Positions 43,773 through 53,016 are shown, counted from the first letter of the stretch. The stretch: DNA of 64,000 nt from Rhizobium leguminosarum bv. viciae USDA 2370 (GCF_002008365.1 NZ_MRDL01000047.1:1-64000); one strand, 5' to 3'. Program-made: numbers and translations. Notes: generated from the letters alone by a model not told the origin.

Positions 43773-45596
43773 ATGAAGACCAGCATGTCCTTGGCTGCCA
43801 CCGTCGCGCCGGATGTCCTGCGCCGCTACGCCAGCGATCAGATCGTCACCCTTGCCAAGCTCGTGGTCGAGAATGCCTTCCAGCCGATCGTCGAGGCCGG
43901 CACCGGCACGGTTTTCGGCTACGAATCCCTGATGCGCGGCCAGGAACGCATCGGTTATGATACGCCCCTCGAAATCCTCGACGAGGCTCACCAGGCCGGC
44001 CAGCTGCTGCAGCTCGAACAGATGGTCGCCAGCCGCGCGCTCGCCAAATTCGCGACGCTATCGAATTTCTCCACCTCGACGCTGTTCCTCAATCTCGATG
44101 TCCGGCTGATCCCGCATGGAGAACACCTGGTCGAGAGCCTGCTGCAGCATCTGCGCAAGGCGAATATTCCGCCGTCTTCCGTTTGCTTCGAATTCTCCGA
44201 GCGTTTCGACAATACCAGCGTGCCGGAATTTTCCGGCCTCGTTTCCAGGCTGCGCAAGGCCGGTTTCAAACTGGCGATCGACGATTTCGGCGTCGGCCAC
44301 GGCGAGATAAAGCTGCTCTGCGATTATGCCGTCGATTATCTCAAGATCGACCGCCATTTCGTCGCCGAGATCGACCGCAGCCCCCGCAAGCGCCATCTCT
44401 TGAGGAGCATCGTCAACATTGCCCATGTGCTCGGCACGCGCGTCATCGCCGAAGGCATCGAGACCGAGGCCGAATTCATCGCCTGCCGCGAATATGGCGT
44501 CGACCTCGTCCAGGGCTGGTTTATCTCCCGCCCGACGACGCATATATCAGAGCTGGCGCCGTCCTACCCGCACCTGCAGGAGCTCGGCAAGAGCAAGCGG
44601 GGCAGCCAGTCGCTCGACGAAATCCTCATCCGCAAGCAGATCGAGCTGCTGCCGACGGTCTATGAGAATGACAGCATCGACAGCGTCTTCGAACTCTTCC
44701 GGCGTAATCCGCGCCAGGCCTTCTTTCCTGTCCTGAACGCCAATGACGAGCCGCGCGGCATCATCCACGAGCATCACCTCAAGGAATATATCTACCAGCC
44801 CTTCGGCCGCGATCTCCTGAAGAACAAGATGTACGAGCGCGGCATCTCGCATTTCGTCGAGATGGCGCCGATCGTCGGCCTCGACAGCGACGCCGAGCAA
44901 CTGATGGCCATCTTCGCCAATATGGAAGGCAGCAACTGCCTGATCCTGACCGACAATATGCGCTATGCCGGTGTCGTCTCCGCCGCGTCGCTGATCAAGG
45001 TCATCAACGAGAAACAGCTGAAGACCGCGCAGGACCAGAACCCGCTGACCGGCCTGCCGGGCAATCGTGCCATCCGCGATTTCATGCGTCAGTCCGGCCG
45101 CGACGGCGATGCGCTTCGCCACTTCTGCTATTGCGACTTCGACAATTTCAAGCCGTTCAACGATGCCTATGGCTTCCATCTCGGCGACCACGCGATCTCG
45201 CTGTTTGCCGCGCTGATGCGCCGCTATTTCTTCGCCGAACGTCATTTCCTCGGCCATGTCGGCGGCGACGATTTCTTCATCGGCGTCGTCGGCTGGACCA
45301 AGGAAGAGCTGACGGAAATCCTCGAGCGGCTGATCAGCGATTTCCATGACGACGTGCGGGACCTCTATTCCGACGAGGATCGCGCCGCCGGCCGCATCCT
45401 CGGTCACGACCGCACCGGCGCCGAAGCTTTGTTCCCGCTGATGCGCTGCTCGATCGGCGTCATCGAACTGCCGGAAGGACTCGTCATCGACGATATCAAC
45501 CGCGTCAGCGCCGAAATCGCCATCATCAAGTCGGCCGCCAAGGACAGCGAGGGAGGCCTGGTCTTCCATCTCCTACAGCGCCGCGCGTCATTTTAG
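43773..45596 (+). CDS. EAL-CBS-GGDEF cyclic-di-GMP protein
   Basis: A 607-residue protein with an N-terminal EAL domain (residues about 25-270), CBS-like pair (about 280-430) and C-terminal GGDEF domain (about 440-590). The EAL signature is YESL near residue 50, followed by LFLNLD, FEFSER, DDFGVGH, YLKIDR, EGIE and VQGW. The metal and catalytic residues appear present, so phosphodiesterase activity is likely. The GGDEF site reads GGDDF, with the fourth residue D rather than E, so cyclase activity is doubtful. The last residues (LLQRRASF) are encoded by a repeat. ATG 43773 is chosen because the EAL domain follows at the usual distance. Confidence 0.88.
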   Translation: MKTSMSLAATVAPDVLRRYASDQIVTLAKLVVENAFQPIVEAGTGTVFGYESLMRGQERIGYDTPLEILDEAHQAGQLLQLEQMVASRALAKFATLSNFSTSTLFLNLDVRLIPHGEHLVESLLQHLRKANIPPSSVCFEFSERFDNTSVPEFSGLVSRLRKAGFKLAIDDFGVGHGEIKLLCDYAVDYLKIDRHFVAEIDRSPRKRHLLRSIVNIAHVLGTRVIAEGIETEAEFIACREYGVDLVQGWFISRPTTHISELAPSYPHLQELGKSKRGSQSLDEILIRKQIELLPTVYENDSIDSVFELFRRNPRQAFFPVLNANDEPRGIIHEHHLKEYIYQPFGRDLLKNKMYERGISHFVEMAPIVGLDSDAEQLMAIFANMEGSNCLILTDNMRYAGVVSAASLIKVINEKQLKTAQDQNPLTGLPGNRAIRDFMRQSGRDGDALRHFCYCDFDNFKPFNDAYGFHLGDHAISLFAALMRRYFFAERHFLGHVGGDDFFIGVVGWTKEELTEILERLISDFHDDVRDLYSDEDRAAGRILGHDRTGAEALFPLMRCSIGVIELPEGLVIDDINRVSAEIAIIKSAAKDSEGGLVFHLLQRRASF

Positions 45597-45618
45597 ATGC
45601 GCAAAGGACGCTGTAGCA
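45573..45618. repeat. Repeat overlapping the EAL-CBS-GGDEF stop codon
   Basis: The sequence CTACAGCGCCGCGCGTCATT, and its partner GGACGCTGTAG, resemble the first hairpin of the composite repeat at 13721-13816. The arms have partly diverged. The repeat supplies the last six or so codons and the stop of the gene. Confidence 0.7.
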
Positions 45619-45771
45619 CTTATGCAGTGGGCGAGGCGAATTGACGCCTCTGCCACATCAAGTCTTCCCAAGCCTGCGGGGCTGATTTACTTCCTGTGTT
45701 TTAGACAAAAAGCCAGAGCGGTTCCGCGCACTTCCACCAAAAGCTGAACTGCTCCAGGGAGGAGCCGGGTC

Positions 45772-46767
45772 ATGCCATTGCCTCAGGAAATGCGTTTCGT
45801 CGATCTGCCGTCCTTCGGCGGGCCCGAGGTGATGACGATCGGCAAGCGACCGCTTCCCGTACCGCAAGACGGGCAGGTTCTGGTGCGCGCCGAGGCGATC
45901 GGCGTCAACCGCCCCGATATTGCCCAGCGCCAGGGCAGCTATCCCCCGCCCAAGGATGCGAGCCCGATCCTCGGTCTGGAGCTATCAGGCGAAATCGTTG
46001 CCGTCGGCCCCGGCGTCAGCGGCTATGGCGTCGGCGACAAGGTCTGCGGGCTCGCCAATGGTGGCGCCTATGCCGAATATTGCCTGCTGCCGGCAGGCCA
46101 GATCCTGCCCTTTCCCAAGGGCTATGACGCGGTAAAGGCGGCCGCTTTGCCTGAGACCTTCTTCACCGTCTGGGCCAATCTCTTCCAGATGGCCGGGCTG
46201 ACGGAAGGCGAAACGGTGCTGATCCATGGCGGCTCCAGCGGCATCGGCACGACGGCGATCCAGCTCGCCCGCGCCTTCGGCGCTGAAGTCTACGCGACGG
46301 CGGGTTCGAAGGAGAAATGCGAGGCCTGCGAGAGGCTCGGCGCCAAACGCGCGATCAACTACAGGACCGAGGATTTCGCCGAGGTGATCAAGGCCGAGAC
46401 CGGCCACGGCGTCGATATCATCCTCGACATGATCGGCGCCTCCTATTTCGAGCGCAACATCGGCTCGTTGGCCCAGGACGGCTGCCTGTCGATCATCGCC
46501 TTCCTCGGCGGCGCGATCGCCGAAAAGGTCAATCTCTCGCCGATCATGGTCAAGCGGCTGACGGTCACCGGCTCCACCATGCGGCCGCGCACGGCAGAAG
46601 AAAAACGCGCCATCCGCGACGACTTGCTCTCCGAGGTCTGGCCGCTGCTGGAAGCCGGCACCGTTGCGCCCGTCATCCACAAGGTCTTTGCCTTCGAAGA
46701 GGTTATCGAAGCCCACCGGCTGCTGGAAGACGGCAGCCATGTCGGCAAGGTCATGCTCACCGTCTGA
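45772..46767 (+). CDS. NAD(P)H quinone oxidoreductase (PIG3/Qor-like)
   Basis: A 331-residue medium-chain dehydrogenase. ALPETFFTVWANLFQMAGLT and EGETVLIHGGSSGIGTTAIQ match the PIG3-type quinone oxidoreductases. The NADPH site is GGSSGIG. No catalytic-zinc ligands are present. The ribosome site GGAGGAGCCGGGTC precedes ATG 45772. Neighbours are unrelated. Confidence 0.9.
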   Translation: MPLPQEMRFVDLPSFGGPEVMTIGKRPLPVPQDGQVLVRAEAIGVNRPDIAQRQGSYPPPKDASPILGLELSGEIVAVGPGVSGYGVGDKVCGLANGGAYAEYCLLPAGQILPFPKGYDAVKAAALPETFFTVWANLFQMAGLTEGETVLIHGGSSGIGTTAIQLARAFGAEVYATAGSKEKCEACERLGAKRAINYRTEDFAEVIKAETGHGVDIILDMIGASYFERNIGSLAQDGCLSIIAFLGGAIAEKVNLSPIMVKRLTVTGSTMRPRTAEEKRAIRDDLLSEVWPLLEAGTVAPVIHKVFAFEEVIEAHRLLEDGSHVGKVMLTV

Positions 46768-46929
46768 GGTCAGCTTCGGACCAGCATTTGTGCGCAAGGT
46801 GAAGCTGATCCTGGCCGTTTGTGAGTCTCCCCGGGTCGTTGAACAGTCGTCTGATCGAAACCCGGCCCCGAAACTGCGCATCTTGATGTGGTGTTGCTTG
46901 CGCATTGTACGGTCCCTACGAGGAATGCA

Positions 46930-47709
46930 ATGGCTCTATTCCACGCCTGCCCCATCTGCCGCAGCAGAATTCCGCATTTCATACCGCTTCCGCGCTACTA
47001 CATCGACAAGGCGGTCGAGCACGGCTTTCCCTATCGCGTCGATGAATTCGAGACGATCAACCATCAGGCCTATAGCTGCCCCAATTGTCATTCGTCCGAT
47101 CGCGACAGGCTCTACGCGCTGTTCCTGACGCCAGTGTTCCAGCGCCTCAACCAGGCGCACCCCTTCCGATTCCTGGACATTGCGCCGGGACGGGCCTTGA
47201 GCTTCTGGCTCAAGAGCCACCCGCATATCTTCTACCGCAGCTGCGACATGTATATGCCCGAGGCAGACGACAAAGCTGATATCCACAACCTGCCCTACGC
47301 CGACGAGAGCTTCGACTTCGTGCTTTGCTCCCATGTGCTCGAACATGTCGAGGATCCGGTGCGTGCCACCGCCGAAATCCGGCGTGTTCTCAAGGAACAC
47401 AGCATCGCCATCCTGATGGCGCCGATCTGCCTGTCGATCGAGGACAACTATGAAAATCCCGAAGTGACGACGCCGGAAGGCCGCTGGGCGCATTTCGGCC
47501 AAGACGACCATGTGCGCCTCTTCTCAAGGTCCGGGTTCATCGATGTGATCCAGCGCGCCGGTTTGGCGGTGCAGCAAGTTCCGGTCACCGAATTCCTGAC
47601 GCCCGAGGTCTGCGATACCTATGGCATCGGCCGCAGCTCCGTCCTCTATCTCGGCGTGAAGCAGCAGGCCGTCCAGCAGGAGCCGGAACCGGAGCGCAAC
47701 GTCGCCTAA
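46930..47709 (+). CDS. Methyltransferase with N-terminal zinc-ribbon-like cysteines
   Basis: A 259-residue class I methyltransferase. Before the fold lie CPICRSRIPH and YSCPNCHSSDRDR, two CxxC pairs that may bind zinc. The methyltransferase body has RFLDIAPGRALSFWL as a variant of motif I and FDFVLCSHVLEHVEDPVR as motif IV. It resembles small SAM enzymes found near surface-polysaccharide genes. The stop codon overlaps the first repeat of the cluster after it. Confidence 0.8.
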   Translation: MALFHACPICRSRIPHFIPLPRYYIDKAVEHGFPYRVDEFETINHQAYSCPNCHSSDRDRLYALFLTPVFQRLNQAHPFRFLDIAPGRALSFWLKSHPHIFYRSCDMYMPEADDKADIHNLPYADESFDFVLCSHVLEHVEDPVRATAEIRRVLKEHSIAILMAPICLSIEDNYENPEVTTPEGRWAHFGQDDHVRLFSRSGFIDVIQRAGLAVQQVPVTEFLTPEVCDTYGIGRSSVLYLGVKQQAVQQEPEPERNVA

Positions 47710-47926
47710 TGCATGTCGCCCGGAAGTGTGCAGCGGTTCCGGGACAACGACATGCATAAAAACAAAGAGCTAAAGCGTGTTGCATGAATCAAATTTGATG
47801 CGACGCGCTTTAGAGCATAATGTCGTCAGAACAGTGTGAGTGGTTTTCGGACGACATCATGCTCTAACTCTTGAATTGAGAACAGGATTCGGACCTTAGG
47901 CCGATAGGGCCTAAATCATCCTGTTC
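47709..47926. repeat. Cluster of four palindromic repeats
   Basis: Four distinct units in order: 47709-47757 (TGCATGTCGCC type, as at 4879-4980), 47770-47813 (CTAAAGCG ends), 47812-47865 (AGAGCATAATGTCGTC with its complement), and 47880-47926 (GAACAGGAT and ATCCTGTTC ends). Units three and four recur, in inverted order, at 27258-27358. They probably form stable hairpins. Confidence 0.85.
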
Positions 47927-47953
47927 TAAGAGCGCAGCAAGCATTCAGTTATG

Positions 47954-47984
47954 AAAAGGCGCCCCGAACCCGAGGCGCCTTTTT
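47954..47984. terminator. Bidirectional terminator
   Basis: AAAAGGCGCC and GGCGCCTTTT form a perfect stem around CCGAACCCGA between the convergent methyltransferase and MFS genes. The final T's overlap the MFS stop codon. It suits terminators in both directions. Confidence 0.88.
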
Positions 47985-49411
47985 CAATTTCGGCTGTCTC
48001 TCAGCGTCATCGCCGCCACAATCGCGACGATGCCGGGCAGCGCCATCGCGACATAGAGCCAGTGGGCCGCCGAGATGCTGCCTGCAACGCCGCCCGGATC
48101 GACGAGGCCGGCGCCATTGGCGATGACGCCCGAGAAGGCCGCACCGAAGGCGCCGCCGAGCGAACTCATCGTCGGGATCGCCGAAGAGGCCTTGTCCTGC
48201 TCGTTGTCGGCAACAAGCCTCAGGACCATGGCGACCAGATGCGCCCAGCCGAGACCGATGCCGAAGCCCATCATCAACATGCCGATCGCCGCCGGGACGA
48301 TGAGAAGCATATGCCCCTCCGGATTGTCGCTCGCGAGGAAAATCGCGAGCGAAGCGGTCGCCGCCGCCTCGATAAGGGCACCAATGACGATTGCCCGGTA
48401 AGCCTGCCTGCCGGTCCAAGAGCCACTGAGGAAGGCCGCAAACGTCCAGCCGAGGGCGACGAGCGCGACGAGATAACCCGATAGGAGTGGCGCCACCCCA
48501 TGCAGGGTCTGCAGGAAATAGGGAATGAAGACGTCGCTGACGAGGACGACGGTCATGGCGAGCATCGCCAGGTAGACCCGGGAAATCGGCTGGGAAAGGC
48601 TGACGGCGCCGGACGGCAAGAGCCGGTTCGGGCTCTTCCGCTCGATGAGAAGCATGGTTGCCACCGCGATGACCGAGGCCGCAATCAGCGCCGCTTTCGC
48701 GCCTGTTGTCTCGATCGCGCCGGCCGCACTCACCATCAGCACGGCCGCAAGCAGCAGTCCGATCTGGGCAACCGGAGTCTTCTCCTGCTCGCGGTCGTCC
48801 TCGACCTCGGGCAGAAGCCGTGGCGCCAGGAACGCCATCAACAGCCCGAGCGGCACGAGCACGATGAAAGCGTAGCGCCAGGCGTGGCCCGAAGAAAAGA
48901 AGCCGCCGAGCGTCGGTCCGATGACGGTCGCCACGCCCCAGATCGCCGCATAGAGCGTCGAGGCCTTCGGCCAGAGTGGCTCGGGATAGACGAAGCGGAT
49001 GAAGGCATAGCCGAGCGCGGCCAGCGCCCCAGTTCCCAGACCCTGCACCGCGCGTCCGATCAGCACCACCGGCATCGACGGTGCGGCTGCGGCAATCAGG
49101 CTGCCGACGCCGAAGACCAGTGCCGCGATCACATAGACGGATCGAAGCCCGATGCCGCGCGGCCGCATGGCGACGAAGATCGAGCCGAGCACGGCGGCGG
49201 CGACGAACAGGCTGGTGACCCAGGAAAACAGCGCGAGCCCGCCGATATCGCGCACGATCGAAGGCGCGATCGTCGCCATGATGTAACTCTCCACAGCATA
49301 AAGCGTCACGCCGCCGGCCAGCATCAGCGTTGCCGGCAGGTGCTCGGGCAGGAACAGGCGGAAGACCGAGCTGGAATTCGAGACGGCTGCGGTCTGGTCG
49401 ATATTCGACAT
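47984..49411 (-). CDS. MFS transporter
   Basis: A 475-residue major-facilitator protein with about 12-14 spans (for example PATLMLAGGVTLYAVESYIM and VFGVGSLIAAAAPSMPVVLI, in which the loop VLIGRAVQGLGTGALAALGY is the drug-efflux signature). The sequence resembles the DHA2 or related efflux groups. It is divergent from the regulator at 49513 and shares its 8-base palindromic site. The substrate is not known. Confidence 0.85.
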   Translation of the reverse strand: MSNIDQTAAVSNSSSVFRLFLPEHLPATLMLAGGVTLYAVESYIMATIAPSIVRDIGGLALFSWVTSLFVAAAVLGSIFVAMRPRGIGLRSVYVIAALVFGVGSLIAAAAPSMPVVLIGRAVQGLGTGALAALGYAFIRFVYPEPLWPKASTLYAAIWGVATVIGPTLGGFFSSGHAWRYAFIVLVPLGLLMAFLAPRLLPEVEDDREQEKTPVAQIGLLLAAVLMVSAAGAIETTGAKAALIAASVIAVATMLLIERKSPNRLLPSGAVSLSQPISRVYLAMLAMTVVLVSDVFIPYFLQTLHGVAPLLSGYLVALVALGWTFAAFLSGSWTGRQAYRAIVIGALIEAAATASLAIFLASDNPEGHMLLIVPAAIGMLMMGFGIGLGWAHLVAMVLRLVADNEQDKASSAIPTMSSLGGAFGAAFSGVIANGAGLVDPGGVAGSISAAHWLYVAMALPGIVAIVAAMTLRDSRN

Positions 49412-49446
49412 GGGAGGACCCCGAGATTTTTACTGGCGAAGGATTA

Positions 49447-49470
49447 TTTTCCAAGTTATAAATTGGAAAA
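49447..49470. promoter_or_regulatory. Candidate operator between the MFS gene and its regulator
   Basis: TTTTCCAA-N8-TTGGAAAA, a perfect inverted repeat, lies between the divergent MFS and regulator starts. CTTGGAAAAT just before the regulator start may be a further half-site. Confidence 0.6.
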
Positions 49471-49512
49471 TTGCATGCCGCTTCGATTAAAACAAGACTT
49501 GACTTGGAAAAT

Positions 49513-50136
49513 ATGCGCCAGTCCCCAGCCAACCGGATCCTGATCCTGATAAAGACCGATGGCCCGCAGCTTGCCGCCGCGATCGGCGATGCGCTCGGCA
49601 TATCAGGCGAAGCCGCCCGGCAGCAGCTGTCGAAGATGGCGGAGGAGGGGCTGGTGGAACCGGTCACCGTTGCCGCCGCGGGCAGGGGCCGGCCGCGCCA
49701 GCTCTGGCACCTCACGGCCAGCGGCAACCGCCAATTCCCGGATGGCCATGCCGAGCTGACGGCAAATCTCCTTGGCACGCTGGTCGAACAGCTCGGGGCC
49801 GCAGCCCTCGATACCGTCATCTCCGCCCGCGAGGCCGAGACGCTGCAGCGCTATCGGCAGGAACTCGGCGAGGCGCATGACCTTGCCTCGCGCATCGAAG
49901 GCCTTGCCGGCATCCGCACCCGCGAGGGCTATATGGCCGATCACTGGCAGGAGGCGGATGGCTCCTTCATGCTGGTCGAAAACCACTGCCCGATCTGCGC
50001 CGCCGCTACCGTCTGCGCCGGCTTCTGCCGCTCCGAACTCGAAACCTTCCGCGCCGTCCTCGGCGCCGATATCGAGCGCAGCGAACACATCCTCGCCGGC
50101 GCCCGCCGCTGCGCCTACCGCATCATGCCGCGTTGA
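49513..50136 (+). CDS. SufR-like winged-helix regulator
   Basis: A 207-residue regulator. The winged helix (residues about 5-65; ALGISGEAARQQLSKMAEEG) is followed by a linker and C-terminal cysteines in VENHCPICAAATVCAGFCRS and RRCAYRI. This arrangement resembles SufR-type iron-sulfur regulators. The MFS gene it faces is probably its target. The upstream extension to 49471 has no clear ribosome site and is left out. Confidence 0.78.
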   Translation: MRQSPANRILILIKTDGPQLAAAIGDALGISGEAARQQLSKMAEEGLVEPVTVAAAGRGRPRQLWHLTASGNRQFPDGHAELTANLLGTLVEQLGAAALDTVISAREAETLQRYRQELGEAHDLASRIEGLAGIRTREGYMADHWQEADGSFMLVENHCPICAAATVCAGFCRSELETFRAVLGADIERSEHILAGARRCAYRIMPR

Positions 50137-50164
50137 CCGATATCGCTCGCAACCGGCTGGCGCT

Positions 50165-51376
50165 TCACGCCGGCTGCCGCGCCTGCCGCCAGTTGCTTTC
50201 GAGATAGAGCAGCACTCCGATCGATGCGAGACCCGCGGCCGCGCCGACAAAGGCGGTGCCGGAATAATCGGTGATCGCGGTGCCGAAAGCGAAGAGGCCG
50301 GCGCTGATGCCGGTCCCAATGAACGTGTTCAGCGAGATCAGCGAGGTTCCAAGCCCCGGTCGGTCCGCGATCAGGTCCTGCAGATAGGTGATCGGCACGC
50401 TGAGGATCGCTGCCGCCCCGCAGGCATTGAGGAGGAGTAGTGCATAGATGTGCCAGGGCGCGGAAGCAAAACCAAGCAGTAGCAGATAGGCGCAGTAGAT
50501 CAGCGCGCCGAAGGCGAGCACATGCACGGTCCGGAAGTGGCGCTGCGCAAAGCCCCACATCATCATGAACGGCATCTCGAGCAGCGCCGTCAAACCTGCC
50601 ATGAAGCCGACATCGACGACGGTGCCGCCGGCCGCATGGGTGATGATCAGCGGCAAGAGCATGCTGTTCAGCCGCTGCAGCCCGAACAGCATCGCCATGA
50701 CGATAACGCGCGACAGCACGTGCGGCACAAAAATCCGTTTCAGCGAAGCAAAGAATCCGGCGTGATCGGGGGCAGGGCCGGCGGCGCCATTTCGGGGTGC
50801 GAAGAAGAAATACAGGCAGAAGCAGGTGCAGCTTGCCAATGCCGCGATCCCATAGGCCGGCGTCATCGACGGCGAACTGACGAGATAGAGGCCGATCAAC
50901 CCCGGCGCCAGCGCCCATGAGCCGGAAAACAGCGCTCGCACCGTTGCGGTGATCGCCGCCCCCTGGCCACGGTCCATTTGATTGGTCCTGGCGCGCAGGC
51001 TGGCGAACAGCAGCGAATAGGTGGAATTGCTCATCGGCACCAGCAACAGCGTGGAGAAGATGAAGACCACGGGGCTATGAATGATCGCGATCGACCCGAA
51101 GCCGAGCATGCCGGCGACGCAAAGCCCCAGCACCAGCGGCCGGCGCTCTTTCAGCCTGTCCGACCAGATGCCGAGCGTCAGGCTCGTCGTCACGTTGACG
51201 ATTGCCGAGAAGAACACCAGCGCCGAATAGGCGCCATTGCTCAAGCCGAGTTCATTGATCCCGATGATCGACTGGTAGGGCGCGGTCGAAGCATAGGTGA
51301 AGGCGAGCGCGACGAGTGTCACGGTCGGAATACGGATCCTGTTGTCGCGAAGGATCAAGGAAAAGGTGGATGGCAT
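50165..51376 (-). CDS. MFS transporter (sugar-efflux SetA-like)
   Basis: A 403-residue major-facilitator protein with 12 predicted spans (for example PTVTLVALAFTYASTAPYQS at the start). The DRLKERRPLVLGLCV loop fits an MFS domain. It resembles the SetA-type sugar-efflux group, but the substrate is uncertain. It is convergent with the regulator ending at 50136. No partner gene is clear. Confidence 0.78.
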   Translation of the reverse strand: MPSTFSLILRDNRIRIPTVTLVALAFTYASTAPYQSIIGINELGLSNGAYSALVFFSAIVNVTTSLTLGIWSDRLKERRPLVLGLCVAGMLGFGSIAIIHSPVVFIFSTLLLVPMSNSTYSLLFASLRARTNQMDRGQGAAITATVRALFSGSWALAPGLIGLYLVSSPSMTPAYGIAALASCTCFCLYFFFAPRNGAAGPAPDHAGFFASLKRIFVPHVLSRVIVMAMLFGLQRLNSMLLPLIITHAAGGTVVDVGFMAGLTALLEMPFMMMWGFAQRHFRTVHVLAFGALIYCAYLLLLGFASAPWHIYALLLLNACGAAAILSVPITYLQDLIADRPGLGTSLISLNTFIGTGISAGLFAFGTAITDYSGTAFVGAAAGLASIGVLLYLESNWRQARQPA

Positions 51377-51518
51377 GGGGCGGTTCCTGATGCACCACTC
51401 TTAGCTGCATCGGACCTATCAGAGAAACGATAGTTTTAGATCGTCTCCGTCAATTTTTGTGATGAATGTTTGGACGATGTGCTCGCGTCCAAGCCTGCAA
51501 GGGGGCTGAATGCCTATT

Positions 51519-51992
51519 TCAGAATTTCGCGACCAAATTCGAGAGCCAGAAGTCGATTTGCCCGAAGGGAAGAACATTTGCCAAAAAAGCGACGAGCGCT
51601 GAGGTGGTGTATATCAACACCAGCCCAAGAAGGACTCCAAGGGTGATTCCGACGCTCGTCTTTGCGGGCTGGCGTGCCAACCAACACGCCAAGCTCAGAG
51701 AGACAATCGTGAAAAGTGCCAACAACGTGGACTCGGTGATAGATGTGCCCGATTGCAAAACAATTCCTCGGATTGTGAATTGGGTTGCAAGGCATAACGT
51801 CTCGAGCCGTCTAAACTCAAGGGCTGGGACGGCGGAATATGCGGTGATGTCCAGCCACCCATAGAGCCGGTGCACTATCAGCAGGCACCCGCGCAGCCGC
51901 CTAAACCCCGACGCCACGTCAACCCCGTTGGCTTTCGCCGCGTGACGCGTTATGGACTGCGCAACCCCGCCAGCATCCGGATGAGAGCTCAT
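51519..51992 (-). CDS. Small membrane protein of unknown function
   Basis: A 157-residue protein with about three spans (LLALFTIVSLSLACWLARQ, VGITLGVLLGLVLIYTTSA and a shorter one). The start ATG 51992 shares two bases with the plus-strand asparaginase start at 51991. The ribosome site GGGATTGGTC is weak and the family is not recognised, so the gene is less certain than its neighbours. Confidence 0.45.
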   Translation of the reverse strand: MSSHPDAGGVAQSITRHAAKANGVDVASGFRRLRGCLLIVHRLYGWLDITAYSAVPALEFRRLETLCLATQFTIRGIVLQSGTSITESTLLALFTIVSLSLACWLARQPAKTSVGITLGVLLGLVLIYTTSALVAFLANVLPFGQIDFWLSNLVAKF

Positions 51993-53016
51993 GACCAATC
52001 CCGTCACCGTCGAAGTCACTCGCGGCCTGCTCGTCGAAAGTCGCCATCGCGGCGCGGTGGCTGTGGTCGATGGCGATGGCAAACTTGTCTTCTCGCTGGG
52101 CGACATCGAGGCGGCCATCTTCCCGCGCTCGTCCTGCAAGGCGATGCAGGCGCTGCCGCTGGTCGAAAGTGGTGCGGCCGATGCCTATGGCTTCGGCGAC
52201 AAGGAATTGGCGCTGGCCTGCGCCTCGCATAGTGGCGAGGACGAGCATGTGGCGCTGGCCGCTTCCATGCTGTCGCGCGCCGGTCGCGACGCCGAGGCGC
52301 TGGAATGCGGCGCCCACTGGTCGTTCCATCAGAAGACCCTGATCCATCAGGCCCGCACGCTCGAGGCACCGAACGCGCTGCACAACAATTGCTCGGGAAA
52401 ACATGCCGGCTTCATCTGCGCGTGCTGTCATCAGGACCTCGATCCGAAGGGCTATGTCGGCTATCAGCACCCGCTGCAGGTCGAGATCCGCGCGGCGATG
52501 GAAAGCCTGACCGGCGCCGTGCTCGGCGCCGAGAGCTGCGGCACCGACGGCTGCTCGATTCCGACCTATGCCGTGCCGCTCAAGAGCCTTGCCCACGGTT
52601 TTGCGAAAATGGCGACCGGCACCGGCCTCGAACCGCTGCGCGCCAAGGCCTCCCGCCGACTGATCGAGGCCTGCATGGCCGAGCCCTTCTATGTCGCGGG
52701 CTCCGGCCGCGCCTGCACGGAACTGATGCAGATCGCCCCCGGCCGTATCTTCTGCAAAACAGGCGCCGAAGGCGTCTTCTGCGCCGCCATCCCGGAAAAG
52801 GGCATTGCCATCGCGCTGAAATGCGAGGATGGCACGACCCGCGCCGCCGAAGCCATGGTGGCGGCGACCCTCGCCCGCTTCTTCGAGACGGAGAGCGAGG
52901 TGCATGCGGCCCTGATCGCCCATACCACGAAGCCAATGCGCAATTGGAACGGCATCCATGTCGGCGATGTCAGGGTTACTTCCGCCTTGGCGGATGAGTC
53001 GAGCTTGCTTACATAA
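51991..53016 (+). CDS. L-asparaginase, Rhizobium etli (class 3) type
   Basis: A 341-residue zinc asparaginase of the Asparaginase_II family. The residues line up with the R. etli enzyme ReAV after an offset of one: Ser47 and Lys50 (FPRSSCK), Ser79 (CASHS), and the zinc ligands Cys134 and Lys137 (NNCSGKH) with Cys188 (TDGC). It hydrolyses asparagine to aspartate and ammonia. It starts next to an opposed membrane-protein gene and has only a weak GAGAG ribosome site. The exact R. etli paralogue is not assigned. Confidence 0.88.
   Translation: MTNPVTVEVTRGLLVESRHRGAVAVVDGDGKLVFSLGDIEAAIFPRSSCKAMQALPLVESGAADAYGFGDKELALACASHSGEDEHVALAASMLSRAGRDAEALECGAHWSFHQKTLIHQARTLEAPNALHNNCSGKHAGFICACCHQDLDPKGYVGYQHPLQVEIRAAMESLTGAVLGAESCGTDGCSIPTYAVPLKSLAHGFAKMATGTGLEPLRAKASRRLIEACMAEPFYVAGSGRACTELMQIAPGRIFCKTGAEGVFCAAIPEKGIAIALKCEDGTTRAAEAMVAATLARFFETESEVHAALIAHTTKPMRNWNGIHVGDVRVTSALADESSLLT

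Noticed and set aside
48500..49543. A 347-residue plus-strand frame
   Set aside because: Antisense to the MFS gene; low-complexity, charged sequence.
47949..49820. A 623-residue minus-strand frame
   Set aside because: It overlaps the MFS gene in another frame, is arginine-rich and lacks family features.
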